From Maribacter algarum (ex Zhang et al. 2020) (GTDB taxonomy: Bacteria; Bacteroidota; Bacteroidia; Flavobacteriales; Flavobacteriaceae), in contig NZ_VATY01000001.1 of the NCBI RefSeq assembly GCF_005885635.1, positions 682,001 through 746,000 on the forward strand: a stretch of 64,000 bases of DNA. The letters are read 5' to 3'. A program made the translations under genes and the position numbers. This document shows positions 55,451-64,000 of the stretch, piece by piece. The notes under the pieces were generated by a model. It did not search any database. It was given only the letters and a program-made list of their open reading frames with translations, and had not been told where the DNA came from. The first letter of the stretch is position 1, and every line of letters begins with the position of its first letter.

Positions 55451-55913
55451 TATTAAAAACTTCAATTAGACTATTTACTAACCCTGAGGAACCTCGTGAA
55501 TCAATTGTCGATGCTATCTCAACTAAGCCTTGCTGCATTTTTCTTATTTCACTATGTACCAAACTGGTTCTATTTTGATCTGCATTATTCATTCGAGATA
55601 GTAGGTTTTGCAAATTTTCGGTCAACTCTTCTAGAGAAGTAGATTGGTTTTTACTTGCCAAAAAGACTTCATCTCTCATAGGTTTTAAAATGTCTCTTTC
55701 TTGAACTCGTAGAAAAGAGACTATGCGTTTATCTAAAACTTTAATCATTGAAGAAGGGTTTTCTTTAATACCCTCTAAAGGGTTAATTCCTGTTCGTTTG
55801 AAGTATAGAATCATTGCTTCAATAAGCCCCCCTAAAGGACTATTAAAACTATTGGCCAATACCTTTAAGTCTTTATGACTATGTTGACTGATAATGATGC
55901 TCTTTTTTGACAT
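55437..55913 (-). CDS. BfmA/BtgA-type mobilization accessory protein
   Basis: A 158-residue DNA-binding accessory protein of the relaxosome. The N-terminal ribbon-helix-helix-like part (SIIISQHSHKDLKVLANSF) is followed by FLRVQERDILKPMRDEV, a mark of the BfmA/BtgA family, and coiled-coil C-terminal helices. It immediately precedes and overlaps the relaxase gene. The candidate oriT lies 85 bp upstream. Confidence 0.82.
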   Translation of the reverse strand: MSKKSIIISQHSHKDLKVLANSFNSPLGGLIEAMILYFKRTGINPLEGIKENPSSMIKVLDKRIVSFLRVQERDILKPMRDEVFLASKNQSTSLEELTENLQNLLSRMNNADQNRTSLVHSEIRKMQQGLVEIASTIDSRGSSGLVNSLIEVFNNADI

Positions 55914-55997
55914 ATTATATTATTAACAGCTGTAAATCAATTGCTTATAGTCCTTTCTATAATTATATTATAACCTGTTATAAACCTTAAACAGTAG

Positions 55998-56073
55998 ACA
56001 AAGCCCTTCAATGAAGGGCTTTGTAGGCCCCGCAGGGCGAGTTGGAAAGGGGCTCTGCCCCTGTCCGACTCGC
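55998..56073. other. Candidate origin of transfer: GC-rich double hairpin
   Basis: Hairpin 1 (55998-56024) is ACAAAGCCCTTCA/TGAAGGGCTTTGT with one central base. Hairpin 2 (56037-56073) is GCGAGTTGGA with TCCGACTCGC (one G-T wobble), a 1x1 mismatch, then AGGGGC/GCCCCT on a 3-nt loop. This GC-rich stretch stands out from the AT-rich surroundings and lies upstream of the mobilization genes. It is unlikely to be a terminator, as no T-run follows on the minus strand. Confidence 0.6.
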
Positions 56074-56091
56074 TCTTTTAAAAAAGACCTT

Positions 56092-56844
56092 TTAAAACCT
56101 CCGGCTCTTTCCTCCCAATTCAATGAAATTGAACATTTCGAAAATTCGGTCGTAGACCTGAATGCCATAAATCTTTTTAAAATCTTGAATAGAATGATTG
56201 GTTGTAACGAAGGTTTTTGTGCCTCGCTCTTTGAAATTGTTATAGCGTATTTGAAGTAATCTGGTAAACAGATTTTCCTTAACACCCCAGAGTTGAACCA
56301 TCTTTTCAGTTCCTAAATCATCAAAATGAACCGTACCTCTACTATACTTATCGACTACGGTTTCGCCATGTTTATTGAACTCTGTTATCACATCATGCAC
56401 AGATACATTTGAAAACCAAAACTGCATCAAATTATATTCAAGACATATTTTTCTGATGATATCGAAAACTGAACTTTTACCAGTTCCACAGGGACCATAA
56501 ATCATTAACCCTTTTCGTAATTCACCTTTGGTTTCAGTTTCAAAGGCTCGATCACCGGTAAAATATTTGGCGATTAAATCCAAAAAATTTTTGTTCTCGT
56601 TATCTACGACGAAAGAGCGATTTAGCGTTTTAAAGTAGTCTTTACCAACTTTCCAGAGTAAGGTTTTAAACTGATTTGTTGAAATGTTATGCACCCTTTT
56701 GATTTCTGGTTTTGACCAAATGGCATCAAAATATTCGGTGGTTTTCTGATTGGCTTTTTTATTTTCTTCTATTCGAATTTTCTTTTCCGAATCAGTTTCT
56801 AAACCAAGATTTCTTTTGGTTCTTTTTCCCAATGAATTTTTCAT
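56092..56844 (-). CDS. DnaC/IstB-like AAA+ ATPase
   Basis: A 250-residue P-loop ATPase, probably a replicative helicase loader for the element. Walker A is MIYGPCGTGKSS (Lys123), Walker B is VHFDDLGTEK, and ETKTFVTTNHS-like sensor I appears as TKTFVTTNHSIQDF. It ends in DRIFEMFNFIELGGKSRRF, with an arginine-finger-like basic tail. Its start overlaps the winged-helix gene upstream by ATGA, so the two are coupled. Confidence 0.85.
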   Translation of the reverse strand: MKNSLGKRTKRNLGLETDSEKKIRIEENKKANQKTTEYFDAIWSKPEIKRVHNISTNQFKTLLWKVGKDYFKTLNRSFVVDNENKNFLDLIAKYFTGDRAFETETKGELRKGLMIYGPCGTGKSSVFDIIRKICLEYNLMQFWFSNVSVHDVITEFNKHGETVVDKYSRGTVHFDDLGTEKMVQLWGVKENLFTRLLQIRYNNFKERGTKTFVTTNHSIQDFKKIYGIQVYDRIFEMFNFIELGGKSRRF

Positions 56845-57281
56845 TTTTTTCTCGGATTAACGTTCTTATTTTTTCTATTCGCTTTATTAATAGATGTATT
56901 ACTATTATGTTTTAATCTGTTGTCATTTTTCGCATGTTGCGAATCGTGATTATGCGAAGTGCTTCTCGCCGAATTCTGACAGTGCGCAATAGCAGTTTTT
57001 AGGTATTGCGAAACTTTTATATATCTAATCGAACCAGTTTGAGTTCTAACAACCTTTCTCGTTATCATGCCCTTGTCAACTAAACATTTTATTACATTGG
57101 AAACACGACTTTCTGATATCCCAAAAAACTCAGCGAAATATTTATTGCCCGCATAGCATCCACCTTTACCATTATTTTCAAGGCTATCGATTTCCACAAT
57201 GAATACCTTTTCTTGAATGGTAAGTTCTTTACTTAACCAAATGGTTTTCGGAATCCAAATACCTTTGAAAGCACGATTCAT
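56841..57281 (-). CDS. Winged-helix DNA-binding protein, replication-initiator-like
   Basis: A 146-residue protein. The N-terminal block GIWIPKTIWLSKELTIQEKV, with a winged helix-turn-helix (NKYFAEFFGISESRVSNVIK and LVDKGMITRKV), is common in phage and plasmid replication proteins. The C-terminus is low-complexity and Asn/Lys-rich. Coupled to the DnaC-like ATPase, as initiator-loader pairs often are. Confidence 0.75.
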   Translation of the reverse strand: MNRAFKGIWIPKTIWLSKELTIQEKVFIVEIDSLENNGKGGCYAGNKYFAEFFGISESRVSNVIKCLVDKGMITRKVVRTQTGSIRYIKVSQYLKTAIAHCQNSARSTSHNHDSQHAKNDNRLKHNSNTSINKANRKNKNVNPRKK

Positions 57282-57286
57282 GACAA

Positions 57287-57571
57287 TTAATGTTTCCTAT
57301 TTTGAAACATGTAGTTGGTTGCATCCTCCTCAATTTGCGCAGTCGTTTTTTGCTTATTGAGCAATAGCCAATTGTCTAGCTCTTCCTTATCGAAGAAGAT
57401 GACTTTCCCGTTTGGTTTACTAAAGGGTATTCTTTTTTGAGAGGTTAATTTGTAGAGGTAACTCTTTGATATGCCTGTATAATCACAGACGTCGTCGAAG
57501 TTCAATACTTTCTTTTGTGAGGCTAGTAAACGTTCTATTCTATCTAGCCTTTGAGACAATTCTATATCCAT
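57287..57571 (-). CDS. Excisionase-type helix-turn-helix protein (HTH_17)
   Basis: A 94-residue MerR-like excisionase. FDDVCDYTGISKSYLYKLTS is the DNA-binding helix-turn-helix and IPFSKPNGKVIFFDKEELDN the wing, followed by WLLLN. It is the first gene of the minus-strand replication and mobilization run, 5 bp before the initiator-like gene. It may regulate excision or the operon. Confidence 0.85.
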   Translation of the reverse strand: MDIELSQRLDRIERLLASQKKVLNFDDVCDYTGISKSYLYKLTSQKRIPFSKPNGKVIFFDKEELDNWLLLNKQKTTAQIEEDATNYMFQNRKH

Positions 57572-57742
57572 TGTTCAATAGTTTAAAATGAGTAAATGGA
57601 AAGTGCACTTTCCTTTGTTTTCGAATTCTTGAAACAAAAGAACTATAGAAAAGTAATGGCAGAGTTAACTAGGTTAAGATGTTAACCTTTTAATTTTTTA
57701 AATGAAAATTAGAGATACTTTGTACTCCTAAAATAAATTGCG

Positions 57743-57955
57743 ATGCATAAGAAAGACTACCTAATTCTAGTCATGAATTTTTTCCTTCCTATAAGCCTAA
57801 ATGTGTATACGCTTTATCTTTTACTTTTTGATAAGGAAGACACGCTATTTGACACTTCTTTAAGTATTACCTTGCTTTGCTTACAATTCTCTTTATGGTC
57901 TTTGTCATTATTAATTGACAACGATGCTTTCTCTAAAAAAGGAAAATCTTTATAA
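57743..57955 (+). CDS. Small two-helix membrane protein
   Basis: A 70-residue protein starting MHKKDYLILVMNFFLPISLN, with two membrane helices (about 6-28 and 40-60) joined by FDKEDTLFDTS. The C-terminus is basic (SKKGKSL). No family is recognised. It is oriented opposite to its neighbours, with about 170 bp free on either side. Confidence 0.45.
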   Translation: MHKKDYLILVMNFFLPISLNVYTLYLLLFDKEDTLFDTSLSITLLCLQFSLWSLSLLIDNDAFSKKGKSL

Positions 57956-58130
57956 TACCGGAAGTCTTGATAACTGGAGAAATCTATCAACGGCTTTGAG
58001 ATACTGAAAATAACCTTACTGGATTAAAATTTACTGAAATGAAACAAGAAAAGACTTAAGGTTAGCTCGTTTTTCACGGGCTAAACGTAGTTTTTCGCAG
58101 ATGAATGAGGTAAGATTTTAAAGGATATAA

Positions 58131-59189
58131 TTACGGCTTCTTAAAAAGAGCTACTAAATCTTCTTCCCTTTTTGGACCTAAAAATTTATTTCTACTTGAT
58201 GATGCACTTAGCGACGAGCTATTTATGTAACCGCTTTTATTCGTGATGTTTTTTGCTTTTTCAATATCTGATAGCTTTAATTTAGAGTCAATATGAATTT
58301 TAAATTGGTCTAAAAAATACTTGGTTTGAGGATTGTCCATTTTTAAAACACAAATGGATTCATGACTATACCAATTCTTTAAAAACACTTCAACAAAATT
58401 AGTTTCGGTGGTATGGTCGATATCTACAAAGTCTTCCCTCTTTAATTTGTGATACAAATTCTTAAGGGCTATTTCTGAACATTTCAACCCATAATTCGGC
58501 TGGCTATCGTAAACATATTTTAGATCATTCAATCCACTTTTAAGTTCATCTAGATACCAATTCAGAAAATTGAAATTGGCATTTTTTAGAAGTAATGCAT
58601 GAACCCTGTTTATTTCCAGTTGAATTAATCTTGAAGATATGGCTGTTGGTTGCTCTCGTATTTGAATCAAGATTGAGGTAAGATATTCTTTAATGAATTT
58701 ATTTGAACCACCATTTAACACATAATATGTATCTTTTCCTGTGAAATGTGAGTTCTTAAAAACAAAAAGAAATATACTTTTTGTAAAATCATTTTGTGTA
58801 GCCATAAATGACTTGTAGAACTCCTTATTCCCTTGTTTAAATTCTTTCAAGCTGTTGGCAATATCATTGGCTTTGTCATAAATAAAATTTATATACTCTT
58901 TACGAAGCGCATCGCAAATACTTGGTTCATGAATAGTATTTGAATTCACATAGGTATCAAATAGATTAAAGTTGAAAATGGATTCAAAATAAGGTAGTAA
59001 GTCTTCTTTGAGATATTGAATCACGTCATCATACGAGACCAATTCTTTCTCACCATTCGAGTTGTACTTTTCACGGACCTCTTGAAATAGTTCACGAAAA
59101 TTAGAACCATTTATCAACTTTTCCCTTAATTCATGATAGGCATAACTATATTGCGAATTATCGGGTGTTTTAGAACTGGTAGTTTCCAT
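58131..59189 (-). CDS. Hypothetical protein of 352 residues
   Basis: A mostly helical soluble protein beginning METTSSKTPDNSQYSYAYHE. No motifs of a known family could be seen. An RteC-type regulator, common in such elements, was considered, but the LSWTGS-type motifs of RteC are absent. The C-terminus is Ser-rich (SGYINSSSLSASSSRNKF) and basic. It lies 63 bp downstream of the GNAT gene on the same strand, so the two may form an operon. Confidence 0.6.
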   Translation of the reverse strand: METTSSKTPDNSQYSYAYHELREKLINGSNFRELFQEVREKYNSNGEKELVSYDDVIQYLKEDLLPYFESIFNFNLFDTYVNSNTIHEPSICDALRKEYINFIYDKANDIANSLKEFKQGNKEFYKSFMATQNDFTKSIFLFVFKNSHFTGKDTYYVLNGGSNKFIKEYLTSILIQIREQPTAISSRLIQLEINRVHALLLKNANFNFLNWYLDELKSGLNDLKYVYDSQPNYGLKCSEIALKNLYHKLKREDFVDIDHTTETNFVEVFLKNWYSHESICVLKMDNPQTKYFLDQFKIHIDSKLKLSDIEKAKNITNKSGYINSSSLSASSSRNKFLGPKREEDLVALFKKP

Positions 59190-59252
59190 TTGGTTGATTT
59201 TTGATTTAAGAATTAATCAACAACTATTCCAAACTCTTAAACATTATCTTAC

Positions 59253-59639
59253 CTATTTACTATTTCGCAGGTTAATATTTAAATTTTCGATTGAAATTGA
59301 TAAGGAACCGTTAAACAGCTCAGTAAAACCAATTTTTTGACCGAAAGCCAAAGAGTTCTCGTTGGGATTTTCAATGATGATATACTGTATATTATGGATG
59401 GGTGCAACTTGACAAATAAATTTAAGAAAGCGCGTGCCATGACCTTTTCTTTTTTCTTTAAAAAACATTCGGGCTATAACCAACTCGTCTTTGTTTGATA
59501 GACGATATCTTAAATACAAATCGAATTTAGCTCTCCTAGCATTTATTTTATTACTATAAGCTACCCTAGCTGGCGGAGTTTTATAATTGAATTGCTTTTG
59601 TAAGAATTTATTAAGTTCAAAACATAAATTTTCTACCAT
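59253..59639 (-). CDS. GNAT-family acetyltransferase-like protein
   Basis: A 128-residue protein with the acetyl-CoA-binding motif A (ARMFFKEKRKGHGTRFLKF, the RxxGxG/A loop) and motif B (IIIENPNENSLAFGQKIGF). Shorter than typical GNATs (about 140-170), lacking part of the N-terminal strands, but the core is intact. It is divergent from the methyltransferase gene. Substrate unknown. Confidence 0.75.
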   Translation of the reverse strand: MVENLCFELNKFLQKQFNYKTPPARVAYSNKINARRAKFDLYLRYRLSNKDELVIARMFFKEKRKGHGTRFLKFICQVAPIHNIQYIIIENPNENSLAFGQKIGFTELFNGSLSISIENLNINLRNSK

Positions 59640-59699
59640 GAAATTATTTGAATAGGGAGTATTAAGGTTATTAAAATTCTTTGTAAATCCAAATTGTCA

Positions 59700-59729
59700 A
59701 AAACGATATTGTTATTTATTAATCGTTTT
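59700..59729. repeat. Inverted repeat in the GNAT-mod divergent promoter region
   Basis: AAAACGAT (59700-59707) and ATCGTTTT (59722-59729) form an 8-bp stem or operator half-sites in the 199-bp gap between the GNAT gene and the methyltransferase gene. Possibly regulatory. Confidence 0.35.
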
Positions 59730-59838
59730 ATTAGAGTTTGATTTAAAGGGTAGGAGAAATGTTGTTCTTTTTTATTTTAATTTTCATCAACCCCAAAAAG
59801 ATTGTAGTATTTTTAGGACTAATTTGTAACTATTAGGA

Positions 59839-61428
59839 ATGCCGACACTAAACTGGATAGGAAAAGAAAAGGTGATTAACCACCACCAAGATGTCCCTTT
59901 CCGCATATTAGAACCTCAATATACTTTTAAAAATGGTAAGGAAGAGACTCCTACTAATTCCAAAAATAAAATAATACATGGAGACAATCTAGAGGCCTTA
60001 AAAAGCCTTTTGCCAGAGCATGAAGGTAAGATTGATTGTATTTACATTGACCCTCCTTATAACACGGGTGAAGAAAATTGGATTTATAATGACAATGTAA
60101 GTAACCCAAAAATTAAAAAGTGGCTAGGACAGGTGGTAGGTAAGGAAAGTGAGGATTTAAGCAGGCACGATAAATGGTTGTGCATGATGTACCCTCGTTT
60201 AAAATTACTAAATAAACTATTAAGCAAAAAAGGGGTGATATTCGTTTCAATCGACGATAACGAACTATATTATTTAAAAATATTAATGGATGAAATTTTT
60301 GGAAAAAAGGCCTTCGTTACAAATTTTATTTGGGAAAAAAGAACAAATCGCGAGAATAGAAAAGTAATTTCATCTAGGCATGATTATATCTTATGCTATT
60401 GTAAAAACACTTTGAATTTTGGTGAATCTATACGTCAACTTCCTATGACTGAGGAGGCTCTTTCAAGATATAAGAATCCCGATGATGATAAAAATGGTCC
60501 ATGGAAATCTGACCCGGCTACTGCACAGGCTGGACATGCAACTGAATCTCAATTCTATGAGTTAATTGCACCGAATGGCAAAAAACACTTACCTCCAAGC
60601 GGCAGATGCTGGTTATTTACAAAAGAGGTAATGCAGGAAAAAATTAAAGCAAATGAAATTTGGTTTGGAATTCATGGGAACAATGTTCCTAGGGTCAAAA
60701 CATATCTAAATTCCAAAGAAAGAGGCTTGACCCCTGAAACGATAATATTTGCTGAAAATGCTTCTACAAATGAAGGTGCTAAAAAAGAAATAAAATACTT
60801 TTTTGAAGGCGAAGCTACTTTTGTAACTCCAAAGCCGTCCAAATTAATTCAACACTTACTATCTATAGCTACTACAAAAGATTCTTTTGTCCTTGACTCC
60901 TTTGCTGGTTCTGGCACTACGGCTCACGCAGTTCTAAGTTTAAACAAGGTAGATGGTGGTGACCGAAAATTTATAATGGTTGAGATGGAAGACTACGCAA
61001 ACACCATAACCGCTGAGAGAGTCAAAAAGGCTATTAAAGGTTATGGAGTAGGGACAAAATCTGTTGAAGGCACAGGTGGTGATTTTAACTTTTATGAATT
61101 AGGGCAACCAATGTTTTTGGAAAACAAAGTGCTGAATGAATCTGTTGGTGTTGTCAAAATCAAAGAATACGTATGGTATACAGAGACTGCTACTCCATAT
61201 ATAGCTCAAAATGAAGCTTATCTGCTAGGCACAAAGAATCAAACGGCTTATTATTTCTACTATGAAAAATACCAATTGACCACCTTAAATGAACATTTTT
61301 TAAGAACCTTAAATACTAATGCAGAACAATACATTATCTATGCGGATTTATGTCTGTTAGATAAAACATTGATGGACAAATACCATATTGTCTTTAAAAA
61401 AATCCCTAGAGACATCACAAGATTTTAA
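59839..61428 (+). CDS. mod: Type III restriction-modification DNA methyltransferase (Mod)
   Basis: Adenine-N6 DNA methyltransferase of 529 residues. Catalytic motif IV DPPYNTG (Asp71-Pro-Pro-Tyr74) comes before the AdoMet-binding motif I DSFAGSGTTAHAV (Asp353), the beta-class order of type III Mod and related enzymes. The segment between them (about 110-330) holds the target-recognition region, and is where sequence specificity lies. The Res-like helicase-nuclease follows after 14 bp, so the pair is an operon. Confidence 0.93.
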   Translation: MPTLNWIGKEKVINHHQDVPFRILEPQYTFKNGKEETPTNSKNKIIHGDNLEALKSLLPEHEGKIDCIYIDPPYNTGEENWIYNDNVSNPKIKKWLGQVVGKESEDLSRHDKWLCMMYPRLKLLNKLLSKKGVIFVSIDDNELYYLKILMDEIFGKKAFVTNFIWEKRTNRENRKVISSRHDYILCYCKNTLNFGESIRQLPMTEEALSRYKNPDDDKNGPWKSDPATAQAGHATESQFYELIAPNGKKHLPPSGRCWLFTKEVMQEKIKANEIWFGIHGNNVPRVKTYLNSKERGLTPETIIFAENASTNEGAKKEIKYFFEGEATFVTPKPSKLIQHLLSIATTKDSFVLDSFAGSGTTAHAVLSLNKVDGGDRKFIMVEMEDYANTITAERVKKAIKGYGVGTKSVEGTGGDFNFYELGQPMFLENKVLNESVGVVKIKEYVWYTETATPYIAQNEAYLLGTKNQTAYYFYYEKYQLTTLNEHFLRTLNTNAEQYIIYADLCLLDKTLMDKYHIVFKKIPRDITRF

Positions 61429-61442
61429 GCAATCACATACGA

Positions 61443-64000
61443 ATGGAATTAAAACCATACCAACATAACGTCATTAAAGAACTAGAACACTTCTTAAGTC
61501 ATGTTCAGAAAGAAAAAACCCCTGCAAAGGCATTTAACCAATATTGGGAAGGTAAATTGGGCATGCCTTATACTCCACAATTGGATGGTTCTTTTGAAGG
61601 TATGAAGCCCTATAAAGACAATATACCCAACGCAATACATATCGCCATAAAAGTACCTACTGCTGGGGGGAAAACGTTCATTGCTTGTAATGCTCTGCAT
61701 ATCATAGACAGGCATTTTAATAAAGGAAATGCCAAAGCCGTAGTTTGGTTGGTGCCATGGTCTAACTTATTACAACAGACAGTTAAAAACCTGTCTGACC
61801 CTGACCACCCTTATAGACAAAAACTGAATAGTTTATTTGGAAACCGTATAGAAGTATATGAAAAAGAGCAATTGTTACAAGGAGCAAATTTTAACCCTAC
61901 TTCGGTTACAGAACAACTTAACATTTTCGTGTTCAACTTTAGCAGCTTACGAATTAATTCTAGAAAGAAGGATGATAGAAAAGTTTTTCAAGAAAATGGA
62001 GCTTTAGAATCATTCCGGAATACAATTGTTGAAAAAGAGTTAGTATTGCCTGATACGGATGAAACCGCACTTATAAATGTCATTAGAAGCCTTAATCCTG
62101 TTGTTATTGTTGACGAAAGCCATAATGCCGAAAGTGATTTAAGTGTTGAAATGCTGAACAACCTGAATCCTTCATTAGTCTTGGATTTAACAGCTACACC
62201 AAAAGAAAACAGCAATATCATTTCTTTCGTAAATGCTTTGGCCCTTAAAAAAGAAAATATGGTTAAACTACCCGTTGTAGTTTATAATCATCATAAAAAA
62301 GAAGAAGTCATTACCAGTGCGTTGCACTTACAACGGCAATTAGAGCTTTTAGCTATTGAAGAGGAAAAATTAACAGGTAAGTATATTCGACCCATAATTT
62401 TATTTCAGGCACAGTCAAATATTAAAGGAAAGAATAACACCACCTTCCAAAAAATAAAGGAGCAATTGGTGAAACTACAAATACCCGAAGAGCAGATTAA
62501 AATCAAGACCAGTGGTATAGATGAACTTAAAGGTATTAATCTCAGCGACAAAGAGTGTAAGGTGCGTTACATCATTACCGTTAACGCATTAAAAGAAGGT
62601 TGGGACTGTCCTAATGCGTATATCCTGGCATCCTTGGCGGATAAATCATCAGCAGTTGAAGTAGAACAGATTCTCGGAAGGGTACTGCGACAACCTTATG
62701 TAGTAAAACATCAAAATGCTTTGTTGAACATGTCATTTGTTTTAACGGCATCATCAAAGTTCAATGAAACTTTGGACAATATTGTTAGAGGTTTGCAAGA
62801 TTCAGGTTTTAGTAAAGATGATTACTATGCCGAAGAAAAACCCGAAGAAGAATTGACTCCAAACGAAATTCTAACCACTACACTGTTTGATGAACCAGCA
62901 AATACTGATGAATCACCAAAATCTGATGAAGATTTTGATTTAGAACAGATTAACTATGACCATAATGAAGACGTTTCTTTGGATACCATACATACCAATA
63001 ATCCGCAATTATCAGAACTGACCCAAAAAGCAGAACAACAAGGAGCAGAATTTGAAAGAAAAATCAGGGAAATAGAAGTAGACTATGAAACCTCAATATT
63101 TACAGAAGTAATGAAAACATCTCCGAAACACTACAATATTATTGATGGTTTTAAGTCGATTGCAAAAGGTATTAAGCTCCCCCAGTTCTTTATACAAAAG
63201 AAGGATGATTTAAAAAGTGAACTCTTTCCAGAACTCAATGAAGAATGGTTACAGTTGCATAAAAACAGTTTGTTGGATGGCTTCAAACTGTCAAAATACA
63301 ATACCGAGGTAACATTCAATGAAATATCTAAGGACATTAAGGCAGTTGATTTTGATGAAACTAAAGGCACAGCGACCGTAAGAAACTTTAACCAAAAAGC
63401 TAAAAACATCTTGGTTGATACCATTTTAGCAAATCCAAAGCCATCACAGATAAAACAAGTAAGTAGCATAATTGTTTCCAAACTTGGAGATATGACCCCA
63501 ATTAAAGAACAGGAATTGACTTCTTATGTCGGGCGTGTTTTTGAAGACCTTTCGAATGAACAAATTCGAGACATTGTAGAGAACGATTTTATCTATGTTA
63601 AAAAAATCAGAGATAAAATTAATTCATTATCAAATAAGTACGCTAAAGAAAGGTTCAAGGTACTTATCGATAAAAATCAAATAACCGCTAGAAACAATTT
63701 TGAGTTTCCTGAAAAGATTTCTTTTCTAAGTCCTAGCACGAACATCAATAAGTCGCTTTATGAACTTGAGGCAAAAATGAACAATTTTGAGCAGACAATG
63801 ATTATGGAGGTGGCAGCACTTGAAAACATTGTTTTCTGGCATCGAAACTTAGAACGGGGCAAAGGTTTTGCACTAAATGGATATAGCTCCAATCATTATC
63901 CTGATTTTATTTTATATACCAAAAAAGGGAATATTATCCTTCTTGAAACTAAGGGAGATGATAGAGTCAACGAAGACAGCAAGAATAAAAATATATTAGG
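61443..64000 (+). CDS. res: Type III restriction endonuclease subunit (Res), truncated by the window edge
   Basis: DEAD-box-type translocase and nuclease, at least 852 residues visible. Helicase motifs are Walker A PTAGGKTF (Lys77), DESHN (Asp224-Glu225), LTATPKE and QILGRVLRQP (motif VI). Near the visible C-terminus a PD-ExK nuclease begins: PDFILY (Asp821), then LLETKGD (Glu835, Lys837). The frame is open to the window edge with no stop. Works with Mod; the pair is a defence island within the mobile element. Confidence 0.93.
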   Translation, partial: MELKPYQHNVIKELEHFLSHVQKEKTPAKAFNQYWEGKLGMPYTPQLDGSFEGMKPYKDNIPNAIHIAIKVPTAGGKTFIACNALHIIDRHFNKGNAKAVVWLVPWSNLLQQTVKNLSDPDHPYRQKLNSLFGNRIEVYEKEQLLQGANFNPTSVTEQLNIFVFNFSSLRINSRKKDDRKVFQENGALESFRNTIVEKELVLPDTDETALINVIRSLNPVVIVDESHNAESDLSVEMLNNLNPSLVLDLTATPKENSNIISFVNALALKKENMVKLPVVVYNHHKKEEVITSALHLQRQLELLAIEEEKLTGKYIRPIILFQAQSNIKGKNNTTFQKIKEQLVKLQIPEEQIKIKTSGIDELKGINLSDKECKVRYIITVNALKEGWDCPNAYILASLADKSSAVEVEQILGRVLRQPYVVKHQNALLNMSFVLTASSKFNETLDNIVRGLQDSGFSKDDYYAEEKPEEELTPNEILTTTLFDEPANTDESPKSDEDFDLEQINYDHNEDVSLDTIHTNNPQLSELTQKAEQQGAEFERKIREIEVDYETSIFTEVMKTSPKHYNIIDGFKSIAKGIKLPQFFIQKKDDLKSELFPELNEEWLQLHKNSLLDGFKLSKYNTEVTFNEISKDIKAVDFDETKGTATVRNFNQKAKNILVDTILANPKPSQIKQVSSIIVSKLGDMTPIKEQELTSYVGRVFEDLSNEQIRDIVENDFIYVKKIRDKINSLSNKYAKERFKVLIDKNQITARNNFEFPEKISFLSPSTNINKSLYELEAKMNNFEQTMIMEVAALENIVFWHRNLERGKGFALNGYSSNHYPDFILYTKKGNIILLETKGDDRVNEDSKNKNIL

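Larger units (their letters stand above)
45613..64000. mobile_element. Integrative and mobilizable element at a tRNA 3' end, right end outside the window
   Basis: Runs from the tRNA fragment at 45613 to beyond the window. It holds a tyrosine integrase, excisionase-like protein, initiator-like and DnaC-like replication proteins, BfmA/BtgA protein, relaxase, VirD4/TraG coupling protein and a candidate oriT, but no mating-pair (type IV secretion) genes. Hence mobilizable rather than self-transmissible, at least over the visible part. Cargo includes SRAP, TA-like genes and restriction-modification. The right boundary is inferred: the missing 5' half of the tRNA must lie at the far end. Confidence 0.75.

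Noticed and set aside
55968-56285. 105-codon minus frame across the double hairpin
   Set aside because: It overlaps the DnaC-like ATPase gene and its Pro/Gly-rich end simply reflects the GC-rich hairpins; more likely an oriT than a gene.
58131-59189. RteC-type regulator as identity of the 352-residue protein
   Set aside because: The position in the element would fit, but the known RteC motifs are not visible.
62579-62586. Single CGTTAACG inside res
   Set aside because: An isolated core in coding sequence and part of the mobile element, not the LacI regulon.
1-64000. CRISPR array, rRNA, riboswitch or insertion sequence
   Set aside because: No regularly spaced repeats, rRNA-like blocks, known aptamer patterns or transposase genes were seen.

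Overview
The window looks like a chromosomal segment of a marine, polysaccharide-degrading member of the Flavobacteriaceae (Bacteroidota). The signs are two SusC/SusD pairs, lipoproteins and a type IX secretion C-terminal signal, TPR-type two-component kinases, an AT-rich sequence, Bacteroidota-type promoters (TAnnTTTG) and a BfmA/BtgA-type mobilization module. The species cannot be named from the sequence alone. There is no rRNA, no complete tRNA and no CRISPR array.

1-3.4 kb: the N-terminal part of a Y-family DNA polymerase (minus strand, cut by the window edge) behind a palindromic operator, a beta-helix lipoprotein with an acidic Ser/Glu/Thr-rich insert, and a 56-residue membrane protein.

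3.5-15.8 kb: two paralogous systems, each a TPR sensor histidine kinase plus a NarL-type response regulator. They are interleaved with minus-strand genes for two outer-membrane beta-barrels and for an operon of lipoprotein, secreted M4 metallopeptidase and FN3-like lipoprotein. The three promoter regions that matter (4275, 7773 and 13087) carry the same 16-bp palindrome behind a T-run, which suggests one regulon run by these response regulators.

16-45.35 kb: a large polysaccharide/uronide utilization region. SusC/SusD pair 1, a LacI regulator, a DUF6807-DUF1080 fusion, a Tat-exported Gfo/Idh oxidoreductase, a double DUF1080 protein and uronate isomerase UxaC are tied together by two copies of the operator CGTTAACGTTAACG. 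A second block on the minus strand has a sulfatase, an alcohol dehydrogenase and esterase pair, KDPG aldolase, KDG kinase, SusC/SusD pair 2, an FG-GAP/ASPIC lipoprotein and a DUF5060 glycoside-hydrolase-like enzyme. Together this suggests uptake of a sulfated, uronate-containing glycan, cleavage through 3-keto intermediates, and catabolism of the uronate by isomerization and the KDG/KDPG branch.

45.6-64 kb: an integrative and mobilizable element inserted at a tRNA 3' end. It has an att fragment, a tyrosine integrase, a coupling protein, a relaxase, a BfmA/BtgA protein, a DnaC-like ATPase, an initiator-like winged-helix protein and an excisionase-like protein, with a GC-rich double hairpin as candidate oriT. 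Its cargo includes an astacin-like protease, an SRAP (HMCES/YedK) protein with a dinB-type operator, a ParS/Xre antitoxin without its toxin, a two-gene DUF2188-like plus deoxyribosyltransferase/TIR-like unit, RadC, and a type III restriction-modification pair that runs off the right edge. The orientation of the tRNA fragment predicts that the intact tRNA and the element's other end lie beyond 64 kb.
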